DNA of 64,000 nt from Curvibacter gracilis ATCC BAA-807. Lineage in GTDB: Bacteria > Pseudomonadota > Gammaproteobacteria > Burkholderiales > Burkholderiaceae_C. The notes under the pieces were generated by a model. That model saw only the letters and a program-made list of their open reading frames with translations. It did not search any database and was not told the origin of the DNA. The translations under genes were made by a program, and so were the position numbers. This document shows, in pieces, positions 1-8,073 of the stretch. The stretch covers positions 496,988-560,987 of the forward strand of contig NZ_KI912466.1 in the NCBI RefSeq assembly GCF_000518645.1. The letters are read 5' to 3'. How positions within the stretch are numbered: the stretch's first letter is position 1; each line of letters begins with the position of its first letter.

Positions 1-383
1 TCCTGCGAGCGCTGCACCAGCTCGGCCCGGGTTTCCACCCCATAGATGTGCCCGCGCCCCAGCGCTTTGAAGTACAGGTCGTAGATGATGAAGCCCAGGT
101 AGGACTTGCCGGCGCCGTGGTCCGCCAGCGTGGGGCCTTGCTCGGACGCGGGCAGCTCTTGCAGTAGCTTCTCGATGAACTGGAACAGGTGGTAGACCTG
201 CTTGAGCTTGCGGCGCGAGTCCTGGTTCAGTCGCCCCTCACGGGTGAGGATGTGGAGCTCCTTGAGCAGCTCGATCGACTGCCCGGGCTTGAGCTCGGCC
301 GCCAGCGCGGCATCGGCGTCCACCACCGGCTTGCCCCCCTTTTTCGGGCGGGAGGCGTTGGCGTTCGGGGGTTTTTGGGTCAT
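1..383 (-). CDS. SAM-dependent methyltransferase (Methyltransf_32-like), partial at the left edge
   Basis: Only the first 127 codons are present; the 3' end lies left of the window. The visible protein has a Lys/Pro-rich N-terminus, a helical segment (KLKQVYHLFQFIEKLL) and then ADHGAGKSYLGFIIYDLYF. That last stretch is a Rossmann motif I-like glycine loop, seen in methyltransferases of the Methyltransf_32 (METTL25/RRNAD1-like) group. The start codon overlaps the stop of the upstream DUF1415 gene by 4 bp (ATGA), so the two are probably co-translated. The methyl acceptor is unknown. The family call rests on the first motif only and could change once the rest is seen. Confidence 0.6.
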   Translation of the reverse strand, partial: MTQKPPNANASRPKKGGKPVVDADAALAAELKPGQSIELLKELHILTREGRLNQDSRRKLKQVYHLFQFIEKLLQELPASEQGPTLADHGAGKSYLGFIIYDLYFKALGRGHIYGVETRAELVQRSQ

Positions 384-952
384 GGGGTTTCCGGGCTGGC
401 GCCCACATTCAGGGCGGCCCAGCCGTCGTGGCCGAGTTTTTCCAGGGTTTCAATGTTGCGTTCGTAAATCATTTCCGCCTCGGGGAAGACGGCCACCGCG
501 CGGTCAATGCTGGCTTCACGCAACAGGTGCAAGGTGGGGTACGGCCCGCGGTTGGTGCAGTTGCTGATGTCGTCCGCCTGGGTGCCGGCAAACTGGAACA
601 GCGGGTGGAAGCTGGCCACCTGCAGGATGCCATCAAGCTCCAGCGACTCCAGCACCTCGTCGGCCAGGGCACAAAAGTCGTTGAAATCGAGAAAATCGGC
701 CAGTGCATTGGGCATGACCAGCAAGGTGGTGTCGCGCAGCTCGGGGTCGGCGTCGGCCAGGGCCTGCAGCTCGGTGGCCACCGTGGCCAGCAAGGCCTGC
801 GCATCGGTGCTGAAGTCGACCACGTAGTGCACCTGGTTCTTCACATGCACCGATTTGGCAAACGGGCACAGGTTCAGGCCGATGACGGCCCGCTCCAGCC
901 AGCGCCGGGTATCAGCCACCACCTGTTCACGGCGGGTTTCAAGGGAATTCAT
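380..952 (-). CDS. DUF1415 family protein
   Basis: The 190-residue protein opens with a helical segment followed by VIGLNLCPFAK, the signature of DUF1415, a family of cytosolic proteins common in beta- and gammaproteobacteria with no established function. No signal peptide or membrane segment is visible. The conserved Cys in NLCPF suggests a redox or metal role, but this is speculation. It overlaps the upstream unknown gene by 4 bp at its start (ATGA at 949-952) and the methyltransferase by 4 bp at its end. The three genes therefore form one tightly coupled unit. Confidence 0.8.
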   Translation of the reverse strand: MNSLETRREQVVADTRRWLERAVIGLNLCPFAKSVHVKNQVHYVVDFSTDAQALLATVATELQALADADPELRDTTLLVMPNALADFLDFNDFCALADEVLESLELDGILQVASFHPLFQFAGTQADDISNCTNRGPYPTLHLLREASIDRAVAVFPEAEMIYERNIETLEKLGHDGWAALNVGASPETP

Positions 953-1596
953 AAAAAGGCTCCGGCCTGGCCGACGATGAGGCGGGCCAGTTCGTCCAGC
1001 AGGACGCTGTTGATGCGTTGCACCGGGTGGCGCACCTGCGCCACCTCGAAGCCACGCAGGTTGGCGGCGCGGAAATGGACCTCGCCCGCCTCATGATCGG
1101 CCGTGGCGCGCACGCTGCCAAAGGCCTGGGTCTGGTAATCGAAACGCAGTGCCAGCAGGCTGCTCTTCTCGGGGTGGCGCACTTCGTGCCGCTCATGCCG
1201 GATCTGGCCCAGCGAGAGCCGGTGGGTGACCCGCTCCAGATCGGGTGGAAAGTTGACGCTGACCGAGGTGGCCAGGGGCTTGCCCTCGCGCGGGTTGATG
1301 ATCCAGCCCAGGGACACGTGGTCGTACACCTCGCGGTTCATCCAGAACTTCTTGCGCGCATCGGAGCGGAAATCCATCAGGCACATCTCGGGCCAGGCCT
1401 GACGGTTGTCCAGCGACAGCGTGGGGCCCGGCGGCACGATCACATTGAGCTGCCGCGCCAATTCATTGAAGTAGCGCCAGATGGTCTCGCAGGCCTGCTC
1501 GGTTTGCGCGATGCGGCCGGCCAGATCCTGCTGCTGGGTGCTGCGCTGGCTTTGCAGGGCGTTGGCCTGGGATTTGAGTTGGTCGAGAAAACTCAC
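949..1596 (-). CDS. conserved hypothetical protein
   Basis: I do not recognise this 215-residue protein. I chose the GTG start at 1594-1596 because the product then begins VSFLDQLKSQANAL and a GGTGA ribosome-binding sequence lies just upstream. A longer reading from 1647 has no comparable support. The N-terminal ~60 residues are Gln/Ala-rich and probably coiled coil. The C-terminal part is mixed alpha/beta with no known catalytic motif, signal peptide or membrane segment. Tight coupling to the DUF1415 and methyltransferase genes suggests a shared but unknown job. Confidence 0.6.
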   Translation of the reverse strand: MSFLDQLKSQANALQSQRSTQQQDLAGRIAQTEQACETIWRYFNELARQLNVIVPPGPTLSLDNRQAWPEMCLMDFRSDARKKFWMNREVYDHVSLGWIINPREGKPLATSVSVNFPPDLERVTHRLSLGQIRHERHEVRHPEKSSLLALRFDYQTQAFGSVRATADHEAGEVHFRAANLRGFEVAQVRHPVQRINSVLLDELARLIVGQAGAFL

Positions 1597-1666
1597 CGTT
1601 TCACCGTGATAGGGCAGAGCCGACCATTTTAGGGTGCCGGCCCGCATGCAGGCGGCAATCCCGACT

Positions 1667-2863
1667 TCAGCGGCGCGGCCGCAAGCGACCCAGGCCCTGG
1701 GCCAGCGCGATACCGGCCAGCGAGCACAGGCCGGTGATCACCCAGGTCCACTGCCAGCCGCCCACCCGGGCCGCCAGCAGCCCGACCAGCGGGGGCGACA
1801 AAAACTGCCCCAGCGAGGAGCACTGCTGCATCCAGCCGACGGTGGTGGAGATCGTGTCGTCGTCGGGGGCATGGCGCACGGCCTGCGCAAACAAAGTGCC
1901 CGGGATGATGCCGCCGACCATCGAGAAGCACAGCACAGCCCCCATGCGCGCCGCCAAGCCCAGAGGCCAGACATCCTGGAACGCCAGCCAGGCCCCCAAG
2001 GCCATCACCGCGTAACCGAAGCTGAGCAGGCACGCCGGCGCCACGCCCCGGGCCTGCAGAGGCCCCGAGGCCAGGTTGCCCAGCATGTTGACCGCGGCCA
2101 GACCCGCCGTGACCCAAGCCACCGCCGACGGCGACCAACCCGCCTGATGCACGATGGAGGGCAGAAAACCGATCACGGCCAGCCATTGCCCCGAATACAC
2201 CGCAAAAGCCCCCGCCACCAGCCAGGGCCCGGCACTGGTCCAGGTGCGGCGCAGGCGCGCGGCCAGTGCGGGCCATTTCAGGCCGGCACCCGCCAAGGGG
2301 TCTCGCGGGACCACAGCGAGCACCCACCCGGCCATGGCGCCGGTACAGGCTGCCGCCAGCCACCACCAGGCGGCCCAGCCCAGCGCCGGAATCAGCGCCG
2401 GCCCGAGCAACAAGGCCATGGCCGTGGCCCAGGGCATGTACGTCCCCCACACCCCCAACATCAAAGGCATGCGAGCCGGCTGCACCAGGCGCCGCACCAG
2501 AGCGGCGGCAGGCATGGTGGCCATCAGAAAACCAAAGCCCTCCAGCGCCCGCAAAGCCAGCAAGGCCTCGAAACCCGGGCCCAAAGGTCCCAGGGCGCTG
2601 GCCAGCGTGAGCACCAGCAGACCGGTCAGCATGCAGCGGCGCAGGCCCCATCCATCGGCAAACACCCCCATCACGGCGCCCAGCAGCATGCCCGCCCCCT
2701 GCACGGTGGACAGCAGCCAGCCCGCCTGGGCCAAGGACAGGCCCAGCGATTCGCGCAAGGTGGGCAAGGCCGGGGCCAGCTTGGCGACGTGCAGCGCCGC
2801 CGCCACGCCGGCCAGAATCACCACCCCAGCAGGCCCGGGCAGCCAAGACCGTGGCGCACTCAT
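1667..2863 (-). CDS. MFS transporter
   Basis: The protein has 398 residues with about twelve hydrophobic segments. A loop resembling motif A (GVFADGWGLRRCML) follows the second segment, as expected for a major facilitator superfamily permease in the inner membrane. The first helix starts near residue 12. Its start codon overlaps the dgt stop by 4 bp (2860-2863), so it ends the aroK-aroB-dgt operon. The substrate cannot be read from the sequence; the general look is of a CynX/NarK-like anion or small-molecule permease, but I would not commit to that. Confidence 0.8.
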   Translation of the reverse strand: MSAPRSWLPGPAGVVILAGVAAALHVAKLAPALPTLRESLGLSLAQAGWLLSTVQGAGMLLGAVMGVFADGWGLRRCMLTGLLVLTLASALGPLGPGFEALLALRALEGFGFLMATMPAAALVRRLVQPARMPLMLGVWGTYMPWATAMALLLGPALIPALGWAAWWWLAAACTGAMAGWVLAVVPRDPLAGAGLKWPALAARLRRTWTSAGPWLVAGAFAVYSGQWLAVIGFLPSIVHQAGWSPSAVAWVTAGLAAVNMLGNLASGPLQARGVAPACLLSFGYAVMALGAWLAFQDVWPLGLAARMGAVLCFSMVGGIIPGTLFAQAVRHAPDDDTISTTVGWMQQCSSLGQFLSPPLVGLLAARVGGWQWTWVITGLCSLAGIALAQGLGRLRPRR

Positions 2864-4071
2864 GAAAGCAGACGCTGGCCGGTCAGGCGTTCGTGCTCAC
2901 GCAAGGCAAATCGGTCCGTCATGCCGGCGATGAAGTCGGCCACGGCCCGCGGCACGTCGGGGCGGCGGGCAAAGCGCTCGCGCATCTCGGCCGGGCGGGC
3001 CAGGTAGATGTCGAAGAGCTCGCGCACCACCTGCCGGGCCCGGCCCGTGGTCTCCATCACACTGGGGTGGCGGTACAGGTTCTTGAACAGAAACTGCTTG
3101 AGCTGGGTGGATTCGGCCCGCATGGCCGGTGTGAAGCACAGCAAGGGTGGCAGGTGCCGGACCGCATCGACGCTGGCCGGTGCGCTGTGGGCCAGGGCCG
3201 CACGGGTGGCGTCGATCACGTCATACACCTGCTGGCTCAGCATGCGCCGGATGGCCTCGTACAGCAGACGCCGCCCCGCCCCGGGCTCGGCCAGGGCCGG
3301 GAACTCGTCCAGCGTCTGCTGGCGGAAGCGCTCGAACAGCGGCACCGCCTGCAATTGATCGAGGGTGATCAGGCCCGAGCGCACGCCATCGTCGATGTCA
3401 TGGGCGTTGTAGGCGATCTCGTCGGCCAGGTTGCACAACTGGGCTTCCAGGCTGGGCTGGGTGCGCTCCAGAAAGCGGTGCCCCACCCCTCCGGGCTCGC
3501 GCTGCTCGAGCTTGCGCGCATTGGCGGCCGAGCAATGCTTGAGAATGCCCTCACGGGTTTCGAAGCTGAGGTTCAGGCCGTTGTAGCGCGGGTAACGCTC
3601 TTCCAGCTCATCGACCACGCGCAGGCTCTGTAGGTTGTGCTCGAAGCCGGCCTCGGAATCCGGCCCGCCCTGGGCCCGCACGCACTCATCGAGCGCATCC
3701 TGCCCGGCGTGACCGAAGGGGGTGTGACCCAGGTCATGGGCCAGGGCGATCGCCTCCACCAGGTCTTCGTTCAGGCCCAGAGAACGCGCCACCGAACGCC
3801 CCAACTGGGCCACCTCCAGTGAGTGCGTCATGCGGGTGCGGAACAGGTCACCTTCGTGATTCAGAAACACCTGGGTCTTATAGACCAGGCGGCGAAAGGC
3901 GGTGGAGTGGACGATGCGGTCCCGGTCGCGCTGGAACTCAGAACGCGTCGGCGCCGGCACCTCGGGGTGCAGGCGCCCCCGGCTCTGGCTGGGGTGACAG
4001 GCAAACGGTGCCAGATAGGGTGCCAGGGCCTGATCCCCAGGCGCTGGCAGGCTCAGGGGCAGGGCCGACAT
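2860..4071 (-). CDS. dgt: deoxyguanosinetriphosphate triphosphohydrolase-like protein
   Basis: The protein has 403 residues. An HD-domain metal site is visible as HDLGHTPFGHAG near residue 110, preceded by the typical RDRDRIVHSTAFRRLVYKTQVF segment split around residues 50-70. The family removes triphosphate from dNTPs and tunes nucleotide pools. The length fits the shorter dGTPase-like subfamily rather than the longer E. coli Dgt. It lies 3 bp downstream of aroB and overlaps the MFS start. The aroK-aroB-dgt order is a known betaproteobacterial arrangement. Confidence 0.88.
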   Translation of the reverse strand: MSALPLSLPAPGDQALAPYLAPFACHPSQSRGRLHPEVPAPTRSEFQRDRDRIVHSTAFRRLVYKTQVFLNHEGDLFRTRMTHSLEVAQLGRSVARSLGLNEDLVEAIALAHDLGHTPFGHAGQDALDECVRAQGGPDSEAGFEHNLQSLRVVDELEERYPRYNGLNLSFETREGILKHCSAANARKLEQREPGGVGHRFLERTQPSLEAQLCNLADEIAYNAHDIDDGVRSGLITLDQLQAVPLFERFRQQTLDEFPALAEPGAGRRLLYEAIRRMLSQQVYDVIDATRAALAHSAPASVDAVRHLPPLLCFTPAMRAESTQLKQFLFKNLYRHPSVMETTGRARQVVRELFDIYLARPAEMRERFARRPDVPRAVADFIAGMTDRFALREHERLTGQRLLS

Positions 4072-4074
4072 GGC

Positions 4075-5193
4075 TCAGGCCACCGCGCAGCTGGCGTCGA
4101 TCACTTCGCGCACCAGGGCGTCGGGGGCACCGCGCACCGTGGCCTGGCCTGGGCCGTCGATCAGCACGAACTTGATCTCTCCAGCCTCGGCCTTCTTGTC
4201 GACCCGCATCAGGGCCAGGTAACGCCCGGCGTTGTCGGCCACGTCCAGCACCGGCGCCACCACGGGCAGGCCGGCGGCGGCAATCAAGGTGGTCAGGCGG
4301 GCCACCCAGGCCGCATCCACCAGGCCCAGGCGTTGCGACAGGCGCGCCGCCATGACCATGCCGCAACCCACGGCCTCGCCGTGCAGCCATTCGCCATAAC
4401 CCAGCCCCGCCTCGATCGCATGGCCAAAGGTGTGGCCGAAGTTGAGGATGGCGCGCAGGCCCGATTCGCGCTCGTCCACGCCCACCACATGGGCCTTGAT
4501 CTCGCAGCTGCGGCGCACGGCATGGGCCAGCAGATCCACCTCGCGGCGGCGCAGGCCCGCCATGTGGGCCTCGATCCAGTCCAGGAAGGCGGTGTCGGCA
4601 ATCGGGCCGTACTTGATGATCTCAGCCAGGCCGGCGCTGAGCTCACGCTCAGGCAATGTGGCCAGGGTGCCCAGGTCACAGATCACGCGCTGGGGCTGGT
4701 AGAACGCGCCGATCATGTTCTTGCCCAGGGGGTGGTTGATGGCGGTCTTTCCGCCCACGGATGAATCGACCTGCGCCAGCAAGGTGGTCGGCACCTGCAC
4801 AAAGGGCACGCCGCGCATGTAGGCCGCTGCAGCAAAACCGGTCATGTCGCCCACCACGCCGCCGCCCAGTGCGTAGACCACCGTCTTGCGGTCGCAACCG
4901 TGGCCCAACAGGGCGTCGAAGACCAGGTTCAGGGTTTCCCAGGTCTTGAAGGCCTCACCATCGGGCAGCACCACCTCGTGCAGCTGGGCATGGCGCCCGG
5001 CCAAGGCCTGCTTCAGCTGGGCCAGGTACAGCGGCGCCACCGTGGTGTTGGTGACGATCAGGGCCGAGGTGCTGGCCGGCAGGCCTTCATAGGCATCCGC
5101 CTGGCCCAGCAGGCCGGAGCCGATCAGGATGTCGTAGCTGCGATCGCCCAGCTCAATCGAAATACGGGCGGCAGGTGCGGGCTGAGACGTCAT
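4075..5193 (-). CDS. aroB: 3-dehydroquinate synthase
   Basis: AroB converts DAHP to 3-dehydroquinate in the shikimate pathway, using NAD and a divalent metal. The sequence shows [11 protein letters not shown], the NAD-binding [33 protein letters not shown] and the metal-site region [12 protein letters not shown] chose the ATG at 5191-5193 (product [20 protein letters not shown]), which gives 372 residues, close to the usual family length. The longer reading adds a non-conserved hydrophobic stretch. It follows aroK, two consecutive-theme genes of the same pathway, about 120 bp downstream. Confidence 0.93.
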   Translation of the reverse strand: MTSQPAPAARISIELGDRSYDILIGSGLLGQADAYEGLPASTSALIVTNTTVAPLYLAQLKQALAGRHAQLHEVVLPDGEAFKTWETLNLVFDALLGHGCDRKTVVYALGGGVVGDMTGFAAAAYMRGVPFVQVPTTLLAQVDSSVGGKTAINHPLGKNMIGAFYQPQRVICDLGTLATLPERELSAGLAEIIKYGPIADTAFLDWIEAHMAGLRRREVDLLAHAVRRSCEIKAHVVGVDERESGLRAILNFGHTFGHAIEAGLGYGEWLHGEAVGCGMVMAARLSQRLGLVDAAWVARLTTLIAAAGLPVVAPVLDVADNAGRYLALMRVDKKAEAGEIKFVLIDGPGQATVRGAPDALVREVIDASCAVA

Positions 5194-5315
5194 CGGAATC
5201 CATCCAGGAAAAGTCGGTGAGAAGGCGATCAAAAAGGCCGAGAAACAGAGGCGGTCGGACGGCAACAAGCACGTTGAGCCCCCGCGCAGGCGGATGAACC
5301 ATCCGCCATCCAGCC

Positions 5316-5855
5316 TCAGAGTTTAGGCGCTGCGGCGGAAACCCCAGGGGATGCGAGGTCGAGCTGCATCGAAATCATGTTGACCAAGGCGGCCACGCTG
5401 GGTCGCCCGGTCTCCACCACAAAGCCGGCCGCTTCGCGGTAAAGCGGGTCGCGCTCGGCATACAGCTCTTTGAGCTTGCGCAGCGGATCGGCCACCTGCA
5501 GCAGGGGGCGGGTGGTATCGTGGCGCAGGCGGCGGTAGATGTCTTCGGGGCTGGCGCGCAGGTAGATCACACAAGGCGCGGCACGCAGCAGCTCACGGTT
5601 GGCCGGGCGCAGCACGATGCCGCCCCCCGTCGAGACCACCCCATGCTCATTGGACAGGCACTCAGCCAGGGCCTGCTGCTCGCGCTCGCGAAAGGCCGCT
5701 TCGCCCTGGGCTTCGAAATACTCGCGGATCGAACACCCCAGCCGCGCCTCCAGCAAATGATCGGTGTCGAAAAAGGACACCCCCAGCCGCCGCGCCAGTT
5801 GGCGCCCGACAGTTGATTTGCCGGAGCCCGGCATGCCGATCAGGACACAAAGCAT
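5316..5855 (-). CDS. aroK: shikimate kinase
   Basis: AroK phosphorylates shikimate with ATP. The protein starts [17 protein letters not shown], a P-loop within the first 15 residues, followed by FFDTDHLLE (substrate and Mg contact) and STGGGIVLR (shikimate-binding glycine motif). The ATG at 5853-5855 gives 179 residues, the normal size; the upstream extension is not conserved in character. It lies just beyond the terminator that closes the pilus operon, so it probably has its own promoter, although it is usually transcribed right behind pilQ in related bacteria. Confidence 0.92.
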   Translation of the reverse strand: MLCVLIGMPGSGKSTVGRQLARRLGVSFFDTDHLLEARLGCSIREYFEAQGEAAFREREQQALAECLSNEHGVVSTGGGIVLRPANRELLRAAPCVIYLRASPEDIYRRLRHDTTRPLLQVADPLRKLKELYAERDPLYREAAGFVVETGRPSVAALVNMISMQLDLASPGVSAAAPKL

Positions 5856-5896
5856 GAGTTTCGAAGTTGGCCCGGGCCCGCACCAGCGCAAGCCGC

Positions 5897-5933
5897 AAAA
5901 ATGAAAACGCCTGGCAACCGAGGTTGCCAGGCG
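5897..5933 (-). terminator. Rho-independent terminator behind the pil / Ig-lipoprotein operon
   Basis: A perfect 12-bp inverted repeat (CGCCTGGCAACC at 5908-5919 and its complement at 5922-5933) is followed, in the minus-strand reading direction, by a T-rich tract (TTTTCATTTTTGC). It sits between the stop of the Ig-like lipoprotein gene and the start of aroK. It should end transcription of the pilus operon before the shikimate genes. Confidence 0.85.
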
Positions 5934-5949
5934 GTTGGATGCGCTGAGT

Positions 5950-8058
5950 TTAGACGGTTGGGAAACTCACACTGGTAACCACACCAGCTGGCGTCGTCAC
6001 CGTCACCTTCAAAGAGCAGCCTGTTGCACCTGAAGTGGGAAGGGTCAAAGCAAAGGTGTAGGTCACCGTGAGATCTATGGCATAGATGGTGTCCAGCGTC
6101 TTCGCCAAAGAAAGAGACACGCCTGGTACCTTGGTAACAGTGTCAGGACAGGTCAATGCCGCACTCAATGCGCTACCAGAAGGCATCGCATTGCCTTTGT
6201 CATCCGAAACACGGATCACCATCTTGCTCGCGTCGCCGTACGTCGACGTCGATCCGCTGGTATTTGTCGCCGTCAGTTTCGCAACGTTGCCTGCCCAGTT
6301 CATGGCCACCCCCAAACGCACCCGAGTGGAGCTGCTCCAGACCCCATCACATGTATTGGCAATCTGGTAAGGCATCGGCGTTAAATTTGTCACAGCACAG
6401 GCCGACGTGCCAGTCATACCCCCAGCAATGGGTTGATCGGTTGCTGAGTTGTAAACGTAGTCTGATGGCTTCACACCAGAAACGATCGTCTTGGGCAGGA
6501 ATGCCTGGCCCATGTCATAGAAAGCTTCGCCGCTGTCGTATTGGTTGTTGCCGTTGGCGTCCACAAAGTCCTCTTCGCCATCGAGATAGGCCAACACGGT
6601 GAAAAAGCCGTTGTCTGGCCTGGAGGCCCCCGACGTCCAAACAGCGGAACACTGTGATGCATTATTGACGATGGCGATCGTGCAGGTGCCTTGTACCTGA
6701 CCATGCGAGGCAATCAGGTTCACGGTAGTACCTGCAGGGATCGGGTTACCCATGCGATCAGACAGTAGCACGGTCAAGGTCGCCTGGACACCTTGAATGA
6801 TGGACGTACCACCTGCAGACGCTTCCACGCTCAAGACAGACGACGCAATCGAAGAACGCAACTGCGTTGGTCGACCATTGGTCACCGCCAACCCATAGGA
6901 CGATGCCGAGATCAGGCTGTTCGACGCCAGGGTTGCAGTGACCAGAATGGGTGTTGGCAAAGTCCCAGACACCACACTGATGCTGACCTGCCCACCTTGG
7001 TCGGTGACCAGGGTTTGCGCACTGTTGGTGCTGATCCCGTTCACCAGGAAGGTGACACCCGCACTTATGGATTGCGCATTCAAGCTCAGCAGCAGAGATT
7101 GACCCGAAATACCGACACCCTGGCTGTTGCTCAGCTGGAAGGTCGCCGTCAGAAGCTTGTTGCCATTGCTGGCATTGCTCACCACGATGATGCCCGGGGT
7201 CGGGTTGGCCGTGGTGGCAGTCTGGGGAACAAAAGCCAAGGACGCGGCCACACTGGCCGACGCAACCTGGTAAGACACAGCCGACGAGGTGTAAGAGGTG
7301 CCATTGACAACCCCCGCCACCTGCACGCTGCCCGCGCCAGTCTTGGTTAGTGGCACGATCTGCACGGTGGCCACGCCGTTCGAGTCGGTCAGGGCGCTGG
7401 CGGGTGAAATAGTGGCCAGCGTGGAGTCGGTGGTGAACGTCACCACCAGATTGGAAATCGGGGCGCTGGTGGCATCGAGCACCGTGACCTTAGCCCTGTA
7501 GCTGCTGCCGGTGACAAAGGTGCGCGGCGTCGAAAGCGCCACGCCGGACGAGTCCGTCAGCGTCAAAGACAGCGTGGGTATGCCGGTCGCAGCCGACGGT
7601 GTGACCTGGTAGGTCGCCGCGGTTCCCGTGATGGTGCTTGCAGTCGTGGCGCCAGAGGCGGTGTAGGACATCGAGGCCCCTACCGAGCCCGCACCCGCCA
7701 CCGACAAAGGCGTCATCTTGACACTGGCGACGCCGGTCGCATCCGTCAAGGCCGAGGTGGCCGCCAAGGTCACCAGGGTCGCATCGGTGCTGAAAGTGAT
7801 CACCTGGTTGGCAATCGGCTTGCCCGAGGCATCCAGTGCCGTGGCCTGCGCAAAGTAGTACTGTCCAGCTTTGATGGTGTGCGGCGTGGCCAGCGCCACG
7901 CCAGACGAATCCGTGAGTGTGACCACCAAGGTGGCCGTGGTGGTCGAACCCGACGAACCACTGCTGGACGTGCCAGCACTGCCTCCGCCGCCGCCGCAAG
8001 CGGCCAGCAAGGACGCTGCCAGCAGCACAAAAAGATATTTCAAATATTTCACAAACAT
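5950..8058 (-). CDS. Ig-like repeat surface lipoprotein
   Basis: This 702-residue protein has a lipoprotein signal (LFVLLAASLLAAC, Cys at residue 21) followed by a Gly/Ser-rich linker. Two tandem Ig-like repeats of roughly 110 residues follow; they share TLTDSSGVAL, FxTDxTLxT and ALTDxxGVA motifs. Two further beta-rich Ig-like domains come next. The fourth carries an acidic loop, DANGNNQYDSGE near residue 500, that resembles a calcium-binding loop. It lies 15 bp after pilQ with a good GGAGGT site, so it appears to be the last gene of the pilus operon. A role in adhesion or as a pilus-secretin accessory at the outer membrane is inference. The region is visibly less GC-rich than the flanking aro genes. 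Confidence 0.8.
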   Translation of the reverse strand: MFVKYLKYLFVLLAASLLAACGGGGGSAGTSSSGSSGSTTTATLVVTLTDSSGVALATPHTIKAGQYYFAQATALDASGKPIANQVITFSTDATLVTLAATSALTDATGVASVKMTPLSVAGAGSVGASMSYTASGATTASTITGTAATYQVTPSAATGIPTLSLTLTDSSGVALSTPRTFVTGSSYRAKVTVLDATSAPISNLVVTFTTDSTLATISPASALTDSNGVATVQIVPLTKTGAGSVQVAGVVNGTSYTSSAVSYQVASASVAASLAFVPQTATTANPTPGIIVVSNASNGNKLLTATFQLSNSQGVGISGQSLLLSLNAQSISAGVTFLVNGISTNSAQTLVTDQGGQVSISVVSGTLPTPILVTATLASNSLISASSYGLAVTNGRPTQLRSSIASSVLSVEASAGGTSIIQGVQATLTVLLSDRMGNPIPAGTTVNLIASHGQVQGTCTIAIVNNASQCSAVWTSGASRPDNGFFTVLAYLDGEEDFVDANGNNQYDSGEAFYDMGQAFLPKTIVSGVKPSDYVYNSATDQPIAGGMTGTSACAVTNLTPMPYQIANTCDGVWSSSTRVRLGVAMNWAGNVAKLTATNTSGSTSTYGDASKMVIRVSDDKGNAMPSGSALSAALTCPDTVTKVPGVSLSLAKTLDTIYAIDLTVTYTFALTLPTSGATGCSLKVTVTTPAGVVTSVSFPTV

Positions 8059-8073
8059 ACCTCCATCCCCAAA

